A DNA stretch of 64,000 bases from Terriglobia bacterium. GTDB lineage: Bacteria; Acidobacteriota; Terriglobia; Bryobacterales; Bryobacteraceae. Location: positions 1-64,000 of the forward strand of contig JAJPHS010000058.1 in assembly GCA_021325175.1 (NCBI GenBank), read 5' to 3'. Both the position numbers and the translations under genes were made by a program. Of the stretch, positions 53,799-63,653 are shown piece after piece (position 1 is the first letter of the stretch; every line of letters starts with the position of its first letter). The notes under the pieces are model-generated. The model was not told where the DNA came from. It searched no databases and saw only the letters and a program-made list of their open reading frames with translations.

Positions 53799-55098
53799 TC
53801 AGCGAGAGGCTGTCATCGCAGGCGTCCGGCCGTCGCGCACGGCCAGCACACGCGATTCGTACTGCCGGATCTTTTCGTGCCAGTCCAGGCCGGCGGGCAC
53901 TCCTTTTTTCAGGCAATAATAGTCCCAAACCGGGCCCCATGGCAAACTCTTCAGTTCTTCGAACGTCGCCAGACGTGGTGTGAAATCCATTTTCTGTTCG
54001 GCATCGCGAAGCAAGTGCCCCGGCTCCAGCAGACCGATCAGCAAGGCCTTCATCAGATTGCGCATGCCGATTACCCATGCGGCTACTCGATTGATGCTGG
54101 CGTCGAAATAATCCAGCCCGATATAAACCCGCCGGCCAATCTGGCCGCTGGACCGCTTCCCTGGCGATTGCCTGGAGTTCATCGTCCAGCAGAATCACGT
54201 GGTCGCTGTCCCATCGCACCGGCCGGCTTACGTGCAGAAGAATTCCGGGACAGAACATCAGGACGGAAGAAATCTTTTCGGATATGACTTCGGTCGGATG
54301 ATAATGGCCCGCGTCGAGTGTCAACAGCTTCTGCCGCGAGACGGCGTAGCCGAGGTAATATTCGGCGGATCCCGCCGTGTAGCTTTCAGCGCCGATCCCG
54401 AACAGCTTCGGCTCGACGGCGTCGAGCTGGAGCTGGGTGTCAATCGGTTCCGCAAAGATCCGGTCGAGCGACTCGGTAAGGCGTTCGCGCGGGCCTGCGC
54501 GGTCGGCGGGAATATCTTTGTATCCATCCGGAATCCAGACGTTCGTCACGGCCGCCGTTTCCAACTGCCGGCCCATTTCAGCGGCAATTCTTCGGCAGGC
54601 AATGCCGTGCGTAATCCAGAATTCCCGGATTGCCCTATCCGGATGGGTCAGCGTGAATCCGTCGGCCGCCTTCGGATGGGAAAAGTAGGTGGGGTTAAAG
54701 TCAAGTCCTAACCGATGGTGCTTGGCCCAGTCAATCCAGCCCTGAAAGTGACGCGGTTCAATCTCGTCGCGGTCGACGAATCTGCCTTCGTTCTCCAGAT
54801 AGGATGCATGCAGATTCAGGCGATGGCGGCCGGGGATCAGGCTCAAAGCCGTCTCGATATCCTGCCGCAAATCGTCGATCGTCTGTGCCTTGCCCGGGTA
54901 ATTTCCGGTGGCCTGAATGCCGCCGCCCGACAGTTGGGCGCCGGCCGTTTCAAAGCCGCCGACGTCATCACCCTGCCAGCAGTGCATGGAAACCGGAATA
55001 GATTCCAATTGCTTCAGAGCCGCATCGACATCCACGCCCCATTGCGCGTAGCGCTCCTTGGCGAGTTCATATGCGCCAATGGTGGCCCGCTCATCCAT
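53799..55098 (-). pseudogene. rhaA: L-rhamnose isomerase with a single-base frameshift
   Basis: The reading begins at ATG 55098 ([20 protein letters not shown]) and matches L-rhamnose isomerase: [87 protein letters not shown] and [19 protein letters not shown]. After [10 protein letters not shown] (codons to 54145) the match jumps to another frame, where [20 protein letters not shown] continues to the stop at 53799. One extra base near 54144 explains the shift exactly, with no residues lost. Corrected, the protein would have about 432 residues (419 in E. coli). It may be a true pseudogene or a base-calling error. Confidence 0.88.
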
Positions 55099-55256
55099 AT
55101 GCCCCTCAGTGTACCCCACGCCCGTGCGGCGGGCGCGCGATTGGAACTTCTCAGGCGCCGCGGCCGGTCGGTCCGGTTTTACGTCCGATGATTAAGGTAG
55201 GGTAGATGTTTTAAAGCCACGGTGGAGGGCCGTGCGTTCGGCGAAGGCGGCGATGA

Positions 55257-57245
55257 TTACTTTGCCGGGCACGAGATCTGCCCGCGCAAATCGGAGCGGC
55301 CGGCGCGAGCGATGGCTTCGCACAAATCGCGATGCACGATATCGCAGGAGGGATTGAGTGCGGGGCCACGCGGTCCGGGTACGATCGCGCAGCCTTGCTC
55401 ATCGACGCCGCTTTGATAAAGCTTCATCAGGACCGCGCGGAGGTTCTGCGATCCGGTCGCGAAAAGGCCCTGCGCCAGCGCGATCGCTGCATCCTCGCCG
55501 CGATCCAGCCGCAGGTAGCTATCGGCGAGCTGCTCATACACGCCGGCGTTACCGGGATCGATGTTGCGGGCCTGGTTCGCCGCTTGCAAGGCATCGGCTG
55601 GACGGTTCAGATGCAGGTAGGCCGAGGCGAGCGCTCGATACGCTTCGGCCTGGCTCGCGGGCGCAGGGGTCTGGGCGCCATGTTCGCGATTGTATTTCGC
55701 GCGCGAGGCGTCATTGATGGCAATCGAGCGCAGGGCGAGCTTGGCGGCCTGTTCATACTCCCGCTTGGCGTCATTGCCCGCCAGCGAATCGCCCTTCATG
55801 CGATGGCAAACCGAGGCGAGGGTCCACGGCGCCGGCAGATCCAGCTCATCGGGAAGCGGCGCGAGAATTTCGATGGCGCGATCGGCTTCGGCGGCGGCGC
55901 GATCGACGCTGCCGTGCGATTCGATCAGCTTCGCCGCCAGCAGCCGATGAAATTTGAAGGTGCGCGGGCTGGTTTGAACGCCGGCGGTGGCCATGGTCAT
56001 GTCGTCGGCCCAATCCAGGTTGCGGATCCAGGTGCGCGCGCCGAGCAGCGCCGCGATTAATGCGACGCAGATCGCCAGCGCCGGCGAGGGAAGCGGCGAG
56101 CGGGCCGCGGCGGCTTGAATCACCAGCACGGCGGCCGCGATCAGCCCGACCAGGGGCAGATAGAGAAAACGCTCCGCCATCATCGCTCCGATTGGAAACA
56201 ACAGATTCGAGGACGGCAGGAGATTTAAAAACGCGAATCCTGAAAAGAAAAATGCCAAACGATTGCGCCTCCAGAGAAATACGCTCAGCGCGATCGCGCA
56301 GGCGATCGCAATCCAGCACAACCAATCCTCCGCGCTGCCGCGCGCCAGGGGGATTTGCGCGTAGGAGTAATCCGCCGAAAGCCGCATCGGCCACAGCGCG
56401 ATCCACAGATAGCGCGCCAGAATTTCGATTGCGGTAAGCCGGCCAATCCAGAATCCGGCGCCGGCGATGGGATTATCGGTGAAGGGAAACTCGGCCGGCA
56501 TCGCGGCCGAGAGCACGGCGTGGCGCTGCCACAGCATGATCGCAATGGGCAGCGCGGTGGCGGCGCAGCCGTAAATCATTCTTCGCCAATTGCGGCCGCA
56601 AACGATTTCATAAAGCACGAGCAGGCCGGGCAATACCACCGCGCTTTCTTTCGAAAACACGCCGATGGCGGTTGCGCCCGCCAGCGCGATCCGCCATGCC
56701 GCGCTTTTGCTCCGCAAATAGCACAAAAGTCCCGCGAGAACGCCGAATCCGGCCAGCAGATCCGCGCGTCCGATCATGTTCGTGACCGATTCGGTAAGCG
56801 CCGGGTGCAGGCCCCAGAGCAGCGCGATGCAAAACGCGGTTGGCAAAGAGCTGGTGAGCCGCAGTAGAAGCGCGAACACCAGCAGAACGTTGGCGGCATG
56901 CAGGAAAAAATTGATCCAATGATAGCCGGCCGGGTGATTCGAATTGCCGAGCACGGCGTAGTTGAACAGATAGGACAGCGTCGTGAGCGGACGATACAGC
57001 CCGCTTTCGCCATGGGGCCACCAGTAGCTGTGATGGAGGATAAGCGAGACGTTTTCCGCCGTGGCGGACTGAATGCGCGCATCGTCGAGCAACAGAGTCC
57101 GGTTATCCAGCGCGAAGCCGGCGGAAAAAGAATTGGAAAAAGCGGCGAGCGCGGCCAGCACCAACGCGGCGGCAGCGAGCAGGCGCGGGTGGCGCGAAAC
57201 TCTTCGCGGCGGAGCGGAAGGCGCGGGTTTGTTTGTCTGCTTCAA
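55257..57245 (-). CDS. Multi-span membrane protein with C-terminal TPR repeats (TMTC-like)
   Basis: This gene encodes 662 residues with ten or more hydrophobic spans between about residues 22 and 400, including LLAAAALVLAALAAFSNSF. The N-terminal periplasmic loop carries family blocks (LDDARIQSA, YRPLTTLSYLFNY) seen in bacterial relatives of TMTC/DUF1736 O-mannosyltransferases. The C-terminal part (about 430-640) has TPR units such as AEAYRALASAYLHLNRPADALQAANQA and NAGVYEQLADSYLRL. An Asp-Asp near residue 53 could be the acidic pair of GT-C glycosyltransferases. Protein glycosylation is a family-level guess. Confidence 0.75.
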   Translation of the reverse strand: MKQTNKPAPSAPPRRVSRHPRLLAAAALVLAALAAFSNSFSAGFALDNRTLLLDDARIQSATAENVSLILHHSYWWPHGESGLYRPLTTLSYLFNYAVLGNSNHPAGYHWINFFLHAANVLLVFALLLRLTSSLPTAFCIALLWGLHPALTESVTNMIGRADLLAGFGVLAGLLCYLRSKSAAWRIALAGATAIGVFSKESAVVLPGLLVLYEIVCGRNWRRMIYGCAATALPIAIMLWQRHAVLSAAMPAEFPFTDNPIAGAGFWIGRLTAIEILARYLWIALWPMRLSADYSYAQIPLARGSAEDWLCWIAIACAIALSVFLWRRNRLAFFFSGFAFLNLLPSSNLLFPIGAMMAERFLYLPLVGLIAAAVLVIQAAAARSPLPSPALAICVALIAALLGARTWIRNLDWADDMTMATAGVQTSPRTFKFHRLLAAKLIESHGSVDRAAAEADRAIEILAPLPDELDLPAPWTLASVCHRMKGDSLAGNDAKREYEQAAKLALRSIAINDASRAKYNREHGAQTPAPASQAEAYRALASAYLHLNRPADALQAANQARNIDPGNAGVYEQLADSYLRLDRGEDAAIALAQGLFATGSQNLRAVLMKLYQSGVDEQGCAIVPGPRGPALNPSCDIVHRDLCEAIARAGRSDLRGQISCPAK

Positions 57246-57327
57246 TCGGCCATGCTAGCAAATCGATCCGCGGCGGATCGGGGGAACGGTTGGAGACCCC
57301 GCCGCGCTGCCCGTACAATAAAAATAC

Positions 57328-57933
57328 GTGGTGATCTTGGGCATTTATTACGCTGCCGCGCTGGTTGCGGGGGGCGCGATCGCGGCTTGGCTGCTCGGCT
57401 GGCCGGCCGGGATCCCGTTTTACATTCTTGCCCTGTTTTGTTTGTATTTTTTTCGCGATCCGGAGCGGCGGATTCCCAGCGGCGAAGTGGCCGTTTCGCC
57501 CGCCGACGGAAAGATCGTCAGCATCGTCCCGGATCAGGCCGGCGCCCATCGTGTCAGCATTTTTCTGAACATTTTCGACGTTCACGTGAATCGCGCGCCC
57601 ATCGCGGGAAAAATCGCGTGTATCAAGTATCAAAAAGGGCAATTTTTGGTCGCGAGCAAGGAACAGGCCAGCCATTCCAACGAACAGAACATTATCACCG
57701 TGCAAGGCGACGGCACGCGCGTGGTGTTTAAACAGATTGCGGGGCTGATTGCGCGGCGGATCGTCTGTTATAAGAAGGTTGGCGATATCGTCGAAGCAGG
57801 CGAGCGGGTCGGATTGATTAAATTCGGCTCGCGCGTCGATGTTTTTCTGGGGCCTGAATGGGACGTTATGGTCCGCGCCGGGGAGCGCGTGGCGGCGGGT
57901 TCTTCGATTCTCGCCCGCAGGAGGACGGCATGA
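57328..57933 (+). CDS. psd: Phosphatidylserine decarboxylase (short, archaetidylserine-type)
   Basis: This gene encodes 201 residues from a GTG. An N-terminal hydrophobic segment (about 5-45) is followed by RDPERRIP and SPADGKIVSIVPD (about 58-70) and FLNIFDVHVNRAP (about 79-91). The self-cleavage and pyruvoyl site is in GLIKFGSRVDVFLG (about 162-175), with Ser after Gly. The short form lacking a long N-terminal domain is common outside proteobacteria. It makes phosphatidylethanolamine from the product of PssA, whose gene overlaps by four bases. Confidence 0.93.
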   Translation: MVILGIYYAAALVAGGAIAAWLLGWPAGIPFYILALFCLYFFRDPERRIPSGEVAVSPADGKIVSIVPDQAGAHRVSIFLNIFDVHVNRAPIAGKIACIKYQKGQFLVASKEQASHSNEQNIITVQGDGTRVVFKQIAGLIARRIVCYKKVGDIVEAGERVGLIKFGSRVDVFLGPEWDVMVRAGERVAAGSSILARRRTA

Positions 57934-58811
57934 CTTTTCGCGACCGCCTGATCGACCCGCGGTCCCCCGACCGGCGCCCGCGCCGCGCCGCCTATGCGCT
58001 GCCGACGCTGTTCACCGCGGCGAACGTGTTTCTCGGCTTCTACGCGCTGCTGGCCGTCTTTCAGGGTTCGATTTTGTTTACGCAGGATCCGGCCGCGGCG
58101 GCGCTACAGTTCCGCTTCGCGGCGATGGCCATCGGCGCGGCGGTATTCTTCGACGGGCTCGACGGACGCATCGCGCGAATGACCAACACCACCAGCGATT
58201 TCGGGCGCGAGATGGATTCGCTTGCCGACGTGATCACCTTCGGGATCGCGCCCGCCGCGCTGGCCTTCGCCTGGGGAGTTTATTTCGTGATTCCGGCCGA
58301 TGGCGTGATGCTTGATCAATTGCGCCGCGCCGGGTACTTTCTGGCGTTTCTGTTTCTGCTTTGCGGAGCGATGCGGCTGGCGCGCTTCAACATTCAAAAA
58401 AACCCGGTGCCGAAGAATCCGGGGCGCGCCGACCGGAAATATTTCGTGGGGCTGCCGATTCCCGCAGCCGCCGGGGTGCTTGCCAGCATCGTTTACGCCT
58501 GCGACGGCCAGCCGCTCGGCTGGTGGATTTTTTCGATGGCCTGGCTGGTGCTGCTGGGCCTGCTGTCGTTTCTGATGGTGAGCACCTGGCGATACCCCAG
58601 CTTCAAGGACCTCAGCCTGCTGCGCCCGCGCTCGCCGCTGATTTTTGTTCTGCTCGGCGTGGTGATTTACGTCATCTGGAATTTTTCGCAACCGGCGCTG
58701 CTGCTGATGGCGTCGTTCTATGTGGGCAGCGGAATCGTGATCCGGATCGGCGGATTGGTTCGACGCCGCTTCAGGCCCGCGCCGCGGGAGGCGGAGCATC
58801 AGGTAGGCTGA
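57930..58811 (+). CDS. pssA: CDP-diacylglycerol-serine O-phosphatidyltransferase
   Basis: This 293-residue membrane enzyme is from the CDP-alcohol phosphatidyltransferase family. The catalytic signature DGxxAR-x8-Gx3Dx3D is seen as DGLDGRIARMTNTTSDFG then REMDSLAD (about 73-96). Around six to eight membrane spans surround it. The start ATG 57930 overlaps the psd stop (ATGA) and is preceded by GGAGG, so the two phosphatidylethanolamine genes are coupled. The frame open to 57858 runs inside psd and is not used. Confidence 0.93.
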   Translation: MTFRDRLIDPRSPDRRPRRAAYALPTLFTAANVFLGFYALLAVFQGSILFTQDPAAAALQFRFAAMAIGAAVFFDGLDGRIARMTNTTSDFGREMDSLADVITFGIAPAALAFAWGVYFVIPADGVMLDQLRRAGYFLAFLFLLCGAMRLARFNIQKNPVPKNPGRADRKYFVGLPIPAAAGVLASIVYACDGQPLGWWIFSMAWLVLLGLLSFLMVSTWRYPSFKDLSLLRPRSPLIFVLLGVVIYVIWNFSQPALLLMASFYVGSGIVIRIGGLVRRRFRPAPREAEHQVG

Positions 58812-58833
58812 AGCTTGTGCCGGCGATCCCGCA

Positions 58834-59841
58834 ATGGAAGAGGTAAACGTGCCCGCGAATAATCAAGACCTGGTGGCCGTGGTTGGCGGCGATTCGCTGC
58901 TGGCGCGCGAAATCCGCGACCTGCTGAGCGAATCCTCTCCGCCGCCGCGCGTTCAGTTGATCTCCGCCGCCGGCGACAATACCGCGGTTTTTTCAAGCGA
59001 GGACGACGAAGCGATAGTGATGACGCCGCTTGTGGCGGAGAATCTGGAAGGCGCCCGGGTCGCGTTTCTCGCCGGATCGCCCGCCTCCAGCCGGCGCGCT
59101 TTCAAAATCAATCCGCCGGACGGCCCGGTTCTGATCGACGCCACCGCCGCGCTTGAGGAACGGCCGGAGGCGAGATTGCGCGCGCCGTCGGCCGAAGCGA
59201 GCAAGCCGGCGAGGTCGCGCATTCAGGTGATCGCGCATCCGGCGGCCATCGCGCTGGCGATGCTGTTGCCGCGGCTCGGCAAAATCGCGCCCATCCAGCG
59301 CTCGATTGTACACGTCTTCGAACCGGCGAGCGAGCGCGGCCAACGCGGCCTGGACGAGCTGCAAAAACAAACCGTGGCGGTTTTGTCGTTTCAGAAGATG
59401 CAGAAGGACGTCTTCGACGCGCAGCTCGGCTTCAATCTGCTCGCCCGCTACGGCGAGGAGGCGCTGGAGGCGCTGGAGCTGATCGAGCAGCGGATGGAAC
59501 GCCATCTGGCGTCGCTGCTGGCGAATTACCCGGGGATTCCGATGCCGTCGCTGCGGCTGATCCAGGCGCCGGTGTTTCACGGCCACAGCTTTTCGGTCTG
59601 GATCGAATTTCAGGACAATCCCGGAGCGAGCGCGATCTCGGCGGCGCTGGGCGGCTCCGGAATCGACGTGCGCCCGAGCGAGCCGCCGAATAACGTGGGC
59701 GTCGCGGGCACCTCGGGGCTGAGCGTGGGCGCGATCGTGGAGGATCATAACTCGCCGCGGGCGTGCTGGCTTTGGATGGCAGCTGACAACATCAAACTCA
59801 CGGCGGAAAACGCGATCGCCGTGGCGGCGGAGATTGCATGA
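58834..59841 (+). CDS. Aspartate-semialdehyde-dehydrogenase-like protein lacking the catalytic Cys
   Basis: This gene encodes 335 residues, or 330 if GTG 58849 (after GAAGAGG) is the start. LVAVVGGDSLLAREIRDLL is the N-terminal Rossmann motif. The C-terminal half has VFHGHSFSVWIEF and the dimerisation region, as in Asd/USG-1. Where Asd has NCSTI-type nucleophile Cys, this protein reads IAHPAAIALAMLLPRLG (about 130-146), so it is probably not a working dehydrogenase. E. coli UsgA is a comparable inactive Asd homologue. It overlaps lptE by four bases; its role in the operon is unknown. Confidence 0.8.
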   Translation: MEEVNVPANNQDLVAVVGGDSLLAREIRDLLSESSPPPRVQLISAAGDNTAVFSSEDDEAIVMTPLVAENLEGARVAFLAGSPASSRRAFKINPPDGPVLIDATAALEERPEARLRAPSAEASKPARSRIQVIAHPAAIALAMLLPRLGKIAPIQRSIVHVFEPASERGQRGLDELQKQTVAVLSFQKMQKDVFDAQLGFNLLARYGEEALEALELIEQRMERHLASLLANYPGIPMPSLRLIQAPVFHGHSFSVWIEFQDNPGASAISAALGGSGIDVRPSEPPNNVGVAGTSGLSVGAIVEDHNSPRACWLWMAADNIKLTAENAIAVAAEIA

Positions 59842-60347
59842 AAGGCGCGGCTGCTGTCGCGGCGCTCACGCTGGTTTCCTGCGGTTACCATGTCGCCGGA
59901 CATGCCAGCGTTCTTCCCCAGACCGCCCACACCATCTGCATTCCGGCGTTTAACAACGCGACCGTGCATTACAACGTCACCGATCGCCTTTCGGAAGCGA
60001 TCGCCAAGGAATTTATCGCGCGCACCCGGTATCGGATCGTGCCGGATCCCAACACGGCGGACCTGGTGCTGCGCGGCACGGTGCTGAACTACATCGCCGG
60101 GGTAGCCGTGGTAGATCCGGCCACGGGACGAGCCACCGCCACCGATCTGCACGTTTTTTTGAAAATTGAACTGATCGAGCGCGCCACCGGCAAGGTGCTG
60201 TATTCGCGTCCTTCTATGGACGCGCGCGAGCGCTACGAAGTCAGTGAAAGCGAGCAGCAGTATTTCGATGAAAGCGGGCCGGCGGTGGATCGCGTGGCGC
60301 GATTCGTCGCGCAGCAGGTGGTCAGCGGAATTCTTTCGAGCTTCTGA
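59838..60347 (+). CDS. lptE: LPS-assembly lipoprotein LptE
   Basis: This 169-residue lipoprotein has a short signal and lipobox (LTLVSCGYH, Cys at about 15). It shows the LptE pattern: GYHVAG, then ICIPAFNNATVHYNV, DRLSEAIAKEFIAR and PDPNTADLVLRGTV, ending in VDRVARFVAQQVVSGIL. With LptD it forms the outer-membrane LPS translocon. It overlaps the Asd-like gene upstream (4 bases) and shares one base with holA downstream; lptE-holA adjacency is a known arrangement. Confidence 0.87.
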   Translation: MKGAAAVAALTLVSCGYHVAGHASVLPQTAHTICIPAFNNATVHYNVTDRLSEAIAKEFIARTRYRIVPDPNTADLVLRGTVLNYIAGVAVVDPATGRATATDLHVFLKIELIERATGKVLYSRPSMDARERYEVSESEQQYFDESGPAVDRVARFVAQQVVSGILSSF

Positions 60348-61378
60348 TGACTCCGGATCAATTTCTGGACCGCCTCGCCAGGCAGGGTCCGGCGGCGGCG
60401 TATCTGTTTCTCGGCAATGAGCCGTTCCAGCGGGAGCGCGCGCGGCGGGCGCTGCTCGAGGCGGCGCTGGGGGCCGGGGATCGCGAATCGGGGTTTTCCC
60501 ATCACGATCTGGATGAGGAGACGCTCGCCTCGGCGCTGGATGATGCGCGATCGTTATCGTTGTTCGCCGCGCGCCGCGTGATCTGGATTTCGAGCGCGGA
60601 GGCGGCCTTGCCGCGCGGGGAGGCCGAAGCCGAAACACCCGCGCTCGCCGAATATCTGCGCGAGCCGCCGCCGGGAACGGTGGTGGTGATCGAGTGCAGC
60701 CGCTACGGTTTCGAAGGCGACGACAAATCGAAAATGGAGCGCGTGCGGAAATTTTATTCCGCGATTCCGGCGCAGGTCGAATTTCATCCGTATTCGCCGG
60801 AAGCGGCGCGCGCGGCGGCGCAGAAAATGGCGCGCGCGGCGGGATTGCAGCTCGGTCTGGCGGAATTGGCCGTGCTGCTTGAAGCCACTTCGGGCGACGT
60901 GGCGCGAATCGCCATCGAGATCGAAAAACTGCGGCTGTTCGCCGGCGAGCGAAAAGTGACCGAGCAGGATATCGCGACCCTGGTTGCCGATGCGCAATCG
61001 TCGACGATTTTCGCGCTGGTCGCCGCGCTGGGCCGCGGCGATCGCCGGCGCGCGCTGGAGATTCTGGACACGCTCTCCCGCGAAGGCGAGTATATGCCGC
61101 TGGCCCTGAGCTTTCTGGCCACGCAGTTCCGCATGGCGCTGGCGGCGCGCGAAGCGGGATTGCGAAATGCGTCGCAGATCCAGGCGCATTTTACCCGCCT
61201 CGGCGCGCGGATGTGGCCGCAGCGCGCCCGCGAAATCGAACAGACCGTTCAGGCGTTCCCGAAAGAGCGGCTGAAAGGCGCGATCGTGAAGCTGTTTGAA
61301 GCGGATCGCGCTTTGCGGGACGCGCGCCCGGACGATCGCCTGGTGATGGAGGAGCTGATCTTCGAACTGACGGCGTAA
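60347..61378 (+). CDS. holA: DNA polymerase III delta subunit
   Basis: This 343-residue clamp-loader subunit is of the HolA type. AYLFLGNEPFQRERARRAL (about 17-35) contains the GNE nucleotide-fold remnant, and FAARRVIWISSAEAAL and VVVIECSRYGFEGDDKSKM follow. Domain III starts near LAELAVLLEATSGDVARIAIEIEKL. The length is standard. It follows lptE with a one-base overlap and converges on rpsT, which is a common holA neighbour. Confidence 0.92.
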   Translation: MTPDQFLDRLARQGPAAAYLFLGNEPFQRERARRALLEAALGAGDRESGFSHHDLDEETLASALDDARSLSLFAARRVIWISSAEAALPRGEAEAETPALAEYLREPPPGTVVVIECSRYGFEGDDKSKMERVRKFYSAIPAQVEFHPYSPEAARAAAQKMARAAGLQLGLAELAVLLEATSGDVARIAIEIEKLRLFAGERKVTEQDIATLVADAQSSTIFALVAALGRGDRRRALEILDTLSREGEYMPLALSFLATQFRMALAAREAGLRNASQIQAHFTRLGARMWPQRAREIEQTVQAFPKERLKGAIVKLFEADRALRDARPDDRLVMEELIFELTA

Positions 61379-61402
61379 GCTCCGGCGGGGGAGCGGTAGG
61401 GA

Positions 61403-61675
61403 TCAGGCCGTAGCCGTGAGCTTGCGCAGGCGCAGCGTCAGCCGGCTCTTATAACGCGCCGCGGTATTTTTCTTGATGATGCCCCACTTGGCGGAGCGAT
61501 CGATAAGAGAAAACGTCTTCGGCGCCAAGGCGGCCGCCGCGTTGGCGTCCTTGGAATCGAGGAGCCGGCGCATCGCGCGGATCTGATGGCGAAGGCGCGT
61601 GCGGCGGGTGCGATTGATTGCCGTCCGCCGCTCGGCGACGCGCACACGTTTGAGCGCGGATACAGTGTTGGCCAT
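61403..61675 (-). CDS. rpsT: 30S ribosomal protein S20
   Basis: This is a 90-residue, strongly basic helical protein. [21 protein letters not shown] (residues 1-21) and the late [21 protein letters not shown] are the conserved S20 blocks that contact 16S rRNA. Length is normal (about 85-90). It is read on the opposite strand, 24 bases from holA, and diverges from the arginase gene. Confidence 0.96.
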   Translation of the reverse strand: MANTVSALKRVRVAERRTAINRTRRTRLRHQIRAMRRLLDSKDANAAAALAPKTFSLIDRSAKWGIIKKNTAARYKSRLTLRLRKLTATA

Positions 61676-61756
61676 GCGAATTTTTAGATTATCGCAGGCG
61701 AGTGACGGGCGTCAAGCGGCGTTTATAATTAGAATTCGTCCTCAATTCCGCCCGCC

Positions 61757-62671
61757 ATGCGTCAATCTCATGTCGCCATTATCGGAGCGCCGATGGATCT
61801 CGGCGCCGGCCGCCGCGGCGTCGATATGGGGCCCTCGGCGATGCGCCTGGCGGGGCTCAACGAAAAACTGGCCTCGCTCGGCTATGAAGTCGAGGATTTG
61901 GGAAATATCGCGGTGGAGCAGCCCGAAAAATTGCCGGTCGGACCAACCAACGCGCGTTATCTTCCGCAGATCGCGCACACCTGCGCGCGGCTGGCCGGCA
62001 TGGTTCGCGGCGCGATCGATGAAGGACGCGTGCCGCTGGTGCTGGGCGGGGATCATTCGGTGGCGATGGGAACGGTCGCCGGCGTGGCATCTCATTTTCG
62101 CGAGCGCGGCGAAAAAATCGGACTGATCTGGGTGGATGCGCACGCCGATATGAACACGCCCGAATCGAGCCCCAGCGGCAACGTCCACGGCATGCCGCTC
62201 GCCGCCTTGATCGGATCAGGCGCGCCGGAGTTGACTGAGCTCGGCGGGTTCGCGCCCAAGGTCGAGCCCGCCTCGGTCGCCATTGTCGGCTTGCGCAGCG
62301 TGGATGAGATCGAGCGGCAAAACGTCCGCGGCGCGGGCGTGCACGCCTTCACCATGCGCGATATCGACGAGCGGGGCTTGCGCAGCGTCATGCAGGAAGC
62401 GATCGAACATGCCGCGCGCGGCACCGCCGGGTTCCATCTTTCCTTCGATATGGATGCGGTGGACCCGCAGGAAGCGCCGGGGGTCGGCACGCCGGTGCGG
62501 GGAGGGATCACCTACCGCGAAGCTCATCTGGCAATGGAAATCGTAAACGATTCGGGCCAGATGGTTTCGATGGAGATGGTGGAAGTGAATCCGGTGATCG
62601 ATGAAGTGAACCGCACGGCGCTTTTGGCCGTCGAACTGATTATGTCGGCGATGGGAAAGAGAATTTTGTGA
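61757..62671 (+). CDS. rocF: Arginase
   Basis: This 304-residue manganese ureohydrolase converts arginine to ornithine and urea. Metal-binding motifs are all present: [13 protein letters not shown] (about 96-108), [14 protein letters not shown] (about 125-138) and [21 protein letters not shown] (about 227-247), with Glu in SMEMVEVNP (about 276-284). The N-terminal [21 protein letters not shown] is typical of arginase as opposed to agmatinase. The gene overlaps ddl by four bases. The arginine biosynthesis genes at 42 kb and this degradation gene are separately placed. Confidence 0.93.
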   Translation: MRQSHVAIIGAPMDLGAGRRGVDMGPSAMRLAGLNEKLASLGYEVEDLGNIAVEQPEKLPVGPTNARYLPQIAHTCARLAGMVRGAIDEGRVPLVLGGDHSVAMGTVAGVASHFRERGEKIGLIWVDAHADMNTPESSPSGNVHGMPLAALIGSGAPELTELGGFAPKVEPASVAIVGLRSVDEIERQNVRGAGVHAFTMRDIDERGLRSVMQEAIEHAARGTAGFHLSFDMDAVDPQEAPGVGTPVRGGITYREAHLAMEIVNDSGQMVSMEMVEVNPVIDEVNRTALLAVELIMSAMGKRIL

Positions 62672-63645
62672 AAACAAAAGTCGCGGTGATTTATGGAGGA
62701 CGAACCGGCGAGCACGAGGTGTCGCTGCGCTCGGCCGAATCGATCATCAAGGCCATGGATCGCGAGCGCTACGAGGTCGAGCCGATCTTCATCACCAAGG
62801 AAGGGCGATGGGAACCGCGCGCGATTACGCCGGAGCCGGGACGAAATCCCGGAATCGACGTCGTTTTCCCGGTATTGCATGGCACCTTCGGCGAGGATGG
62901 AACGGTGCAGGGGCTGCTCGAATTGGCGGATCTGCCGTATGTGGGCGCGGGCGTGCTCGCCTCGTCGGTTTCGATGGATAAGGAAGTGATGAAACGGCTG
63001 ATGCGCGAGCGCGGCCTGCCCATCGCCGAGTACATAGCCGTGCGCCGCGGCCGGTTGGAGCCGCGCGAGGTTTGCGGCAAGCTTCCGTTTCCGGTGTTCG
63101 TGAAACCCGCGAATTTAGGATCGTCGGTGGGAATTTCGAAGGCGAAAAATTGCGAGGAACTGGTCGCCGCGCTTGAACTGGCGGCGCAATTCGATCGAAA
63201 AATCCTGATTGAGCGAGGCATAAAGGGCAGAGAATTCGAGTGTTCCGTGCTGGGAAACGACGATCCGGTCGCCGCGGTCCCCTGCGAAATTGTTCCGTCG
63301 CGCGAGTTTTACGACTACGAGGACAAATATCTTCTCGATAAGGCGAAAACGGTTCTGCCCGCGAACTTATCACCGAAGCAAGCGGCCGAAGTGCAGCGCC
63401 TGGCGGTGGAATGCTACCGCGCCGTCGATTGCGAAGGCATGGCGCGCGTCGATTTTTTGATGGAGGAAGCGACGGGCAAATTTTTCATCAACGAGATTAA
63501 TACCATTCCCGGGTTTACATCCATCAGCATGTATCCGAAAATGTGGGAGGCGAGCGGGCTCGCCTATCCGAAGCTGATCGACCGCCTGATTGAGCTGGCG
63601 ATCGAGCGGCATCGGCAAAAGCAGTCGACGCGTTACAGCCGGTAG
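62668..63645 (+). CDS. ddl: D-alanine-D-alanine ligase
   Basis: This 325-residue ATP-grasp enzyme makes the D-Ala-D-Ala dipeptide of peptidoglycan. [17 protein letters not shown] (about 11-27) holds the substrate-binding Glu and the EVS motif. [16 protein letters not shown] (about 71-86) and [18 protein letters not shown] (about 138-155) are followed by [18 protein letters not shown] (about 272-289), which holds the Mg ligands. TGEHEVS is slightly different from the standard GGxSxEHEVS. The start GTG 62668 overlaps the arginase stop. Confidence 0.94.
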   Translation: MKTKVAVIYGGRTGEHEVSLRSAESIIKAMDRERYEVEPIFITKEGRWEPRAITPEPGRNPGIDVVFPVLHGTFGEDGTVQGLLELADLPYVGAGVLASSVSMDKEVMKRLMRERGLPIAEYIAVRRGRLEPREVCGKLPFPVFVKPANLGSSVGISKAKNCEELVAALELAAQFDRKILIERGIKGREFECSVLGNDDPVAAVPCEIVPSREFYDYEDKYLLDKAKTVLPANLSPKQAAEVQRLAVECYRAVDCEGMARVDFLMEEATGKFFINEINTIPGFTSISMYPKMWEASGLAYPKLIDRLIELAIERHRQKQSTRYSR

Positions 63646-63653
63646 TTTCGCTC

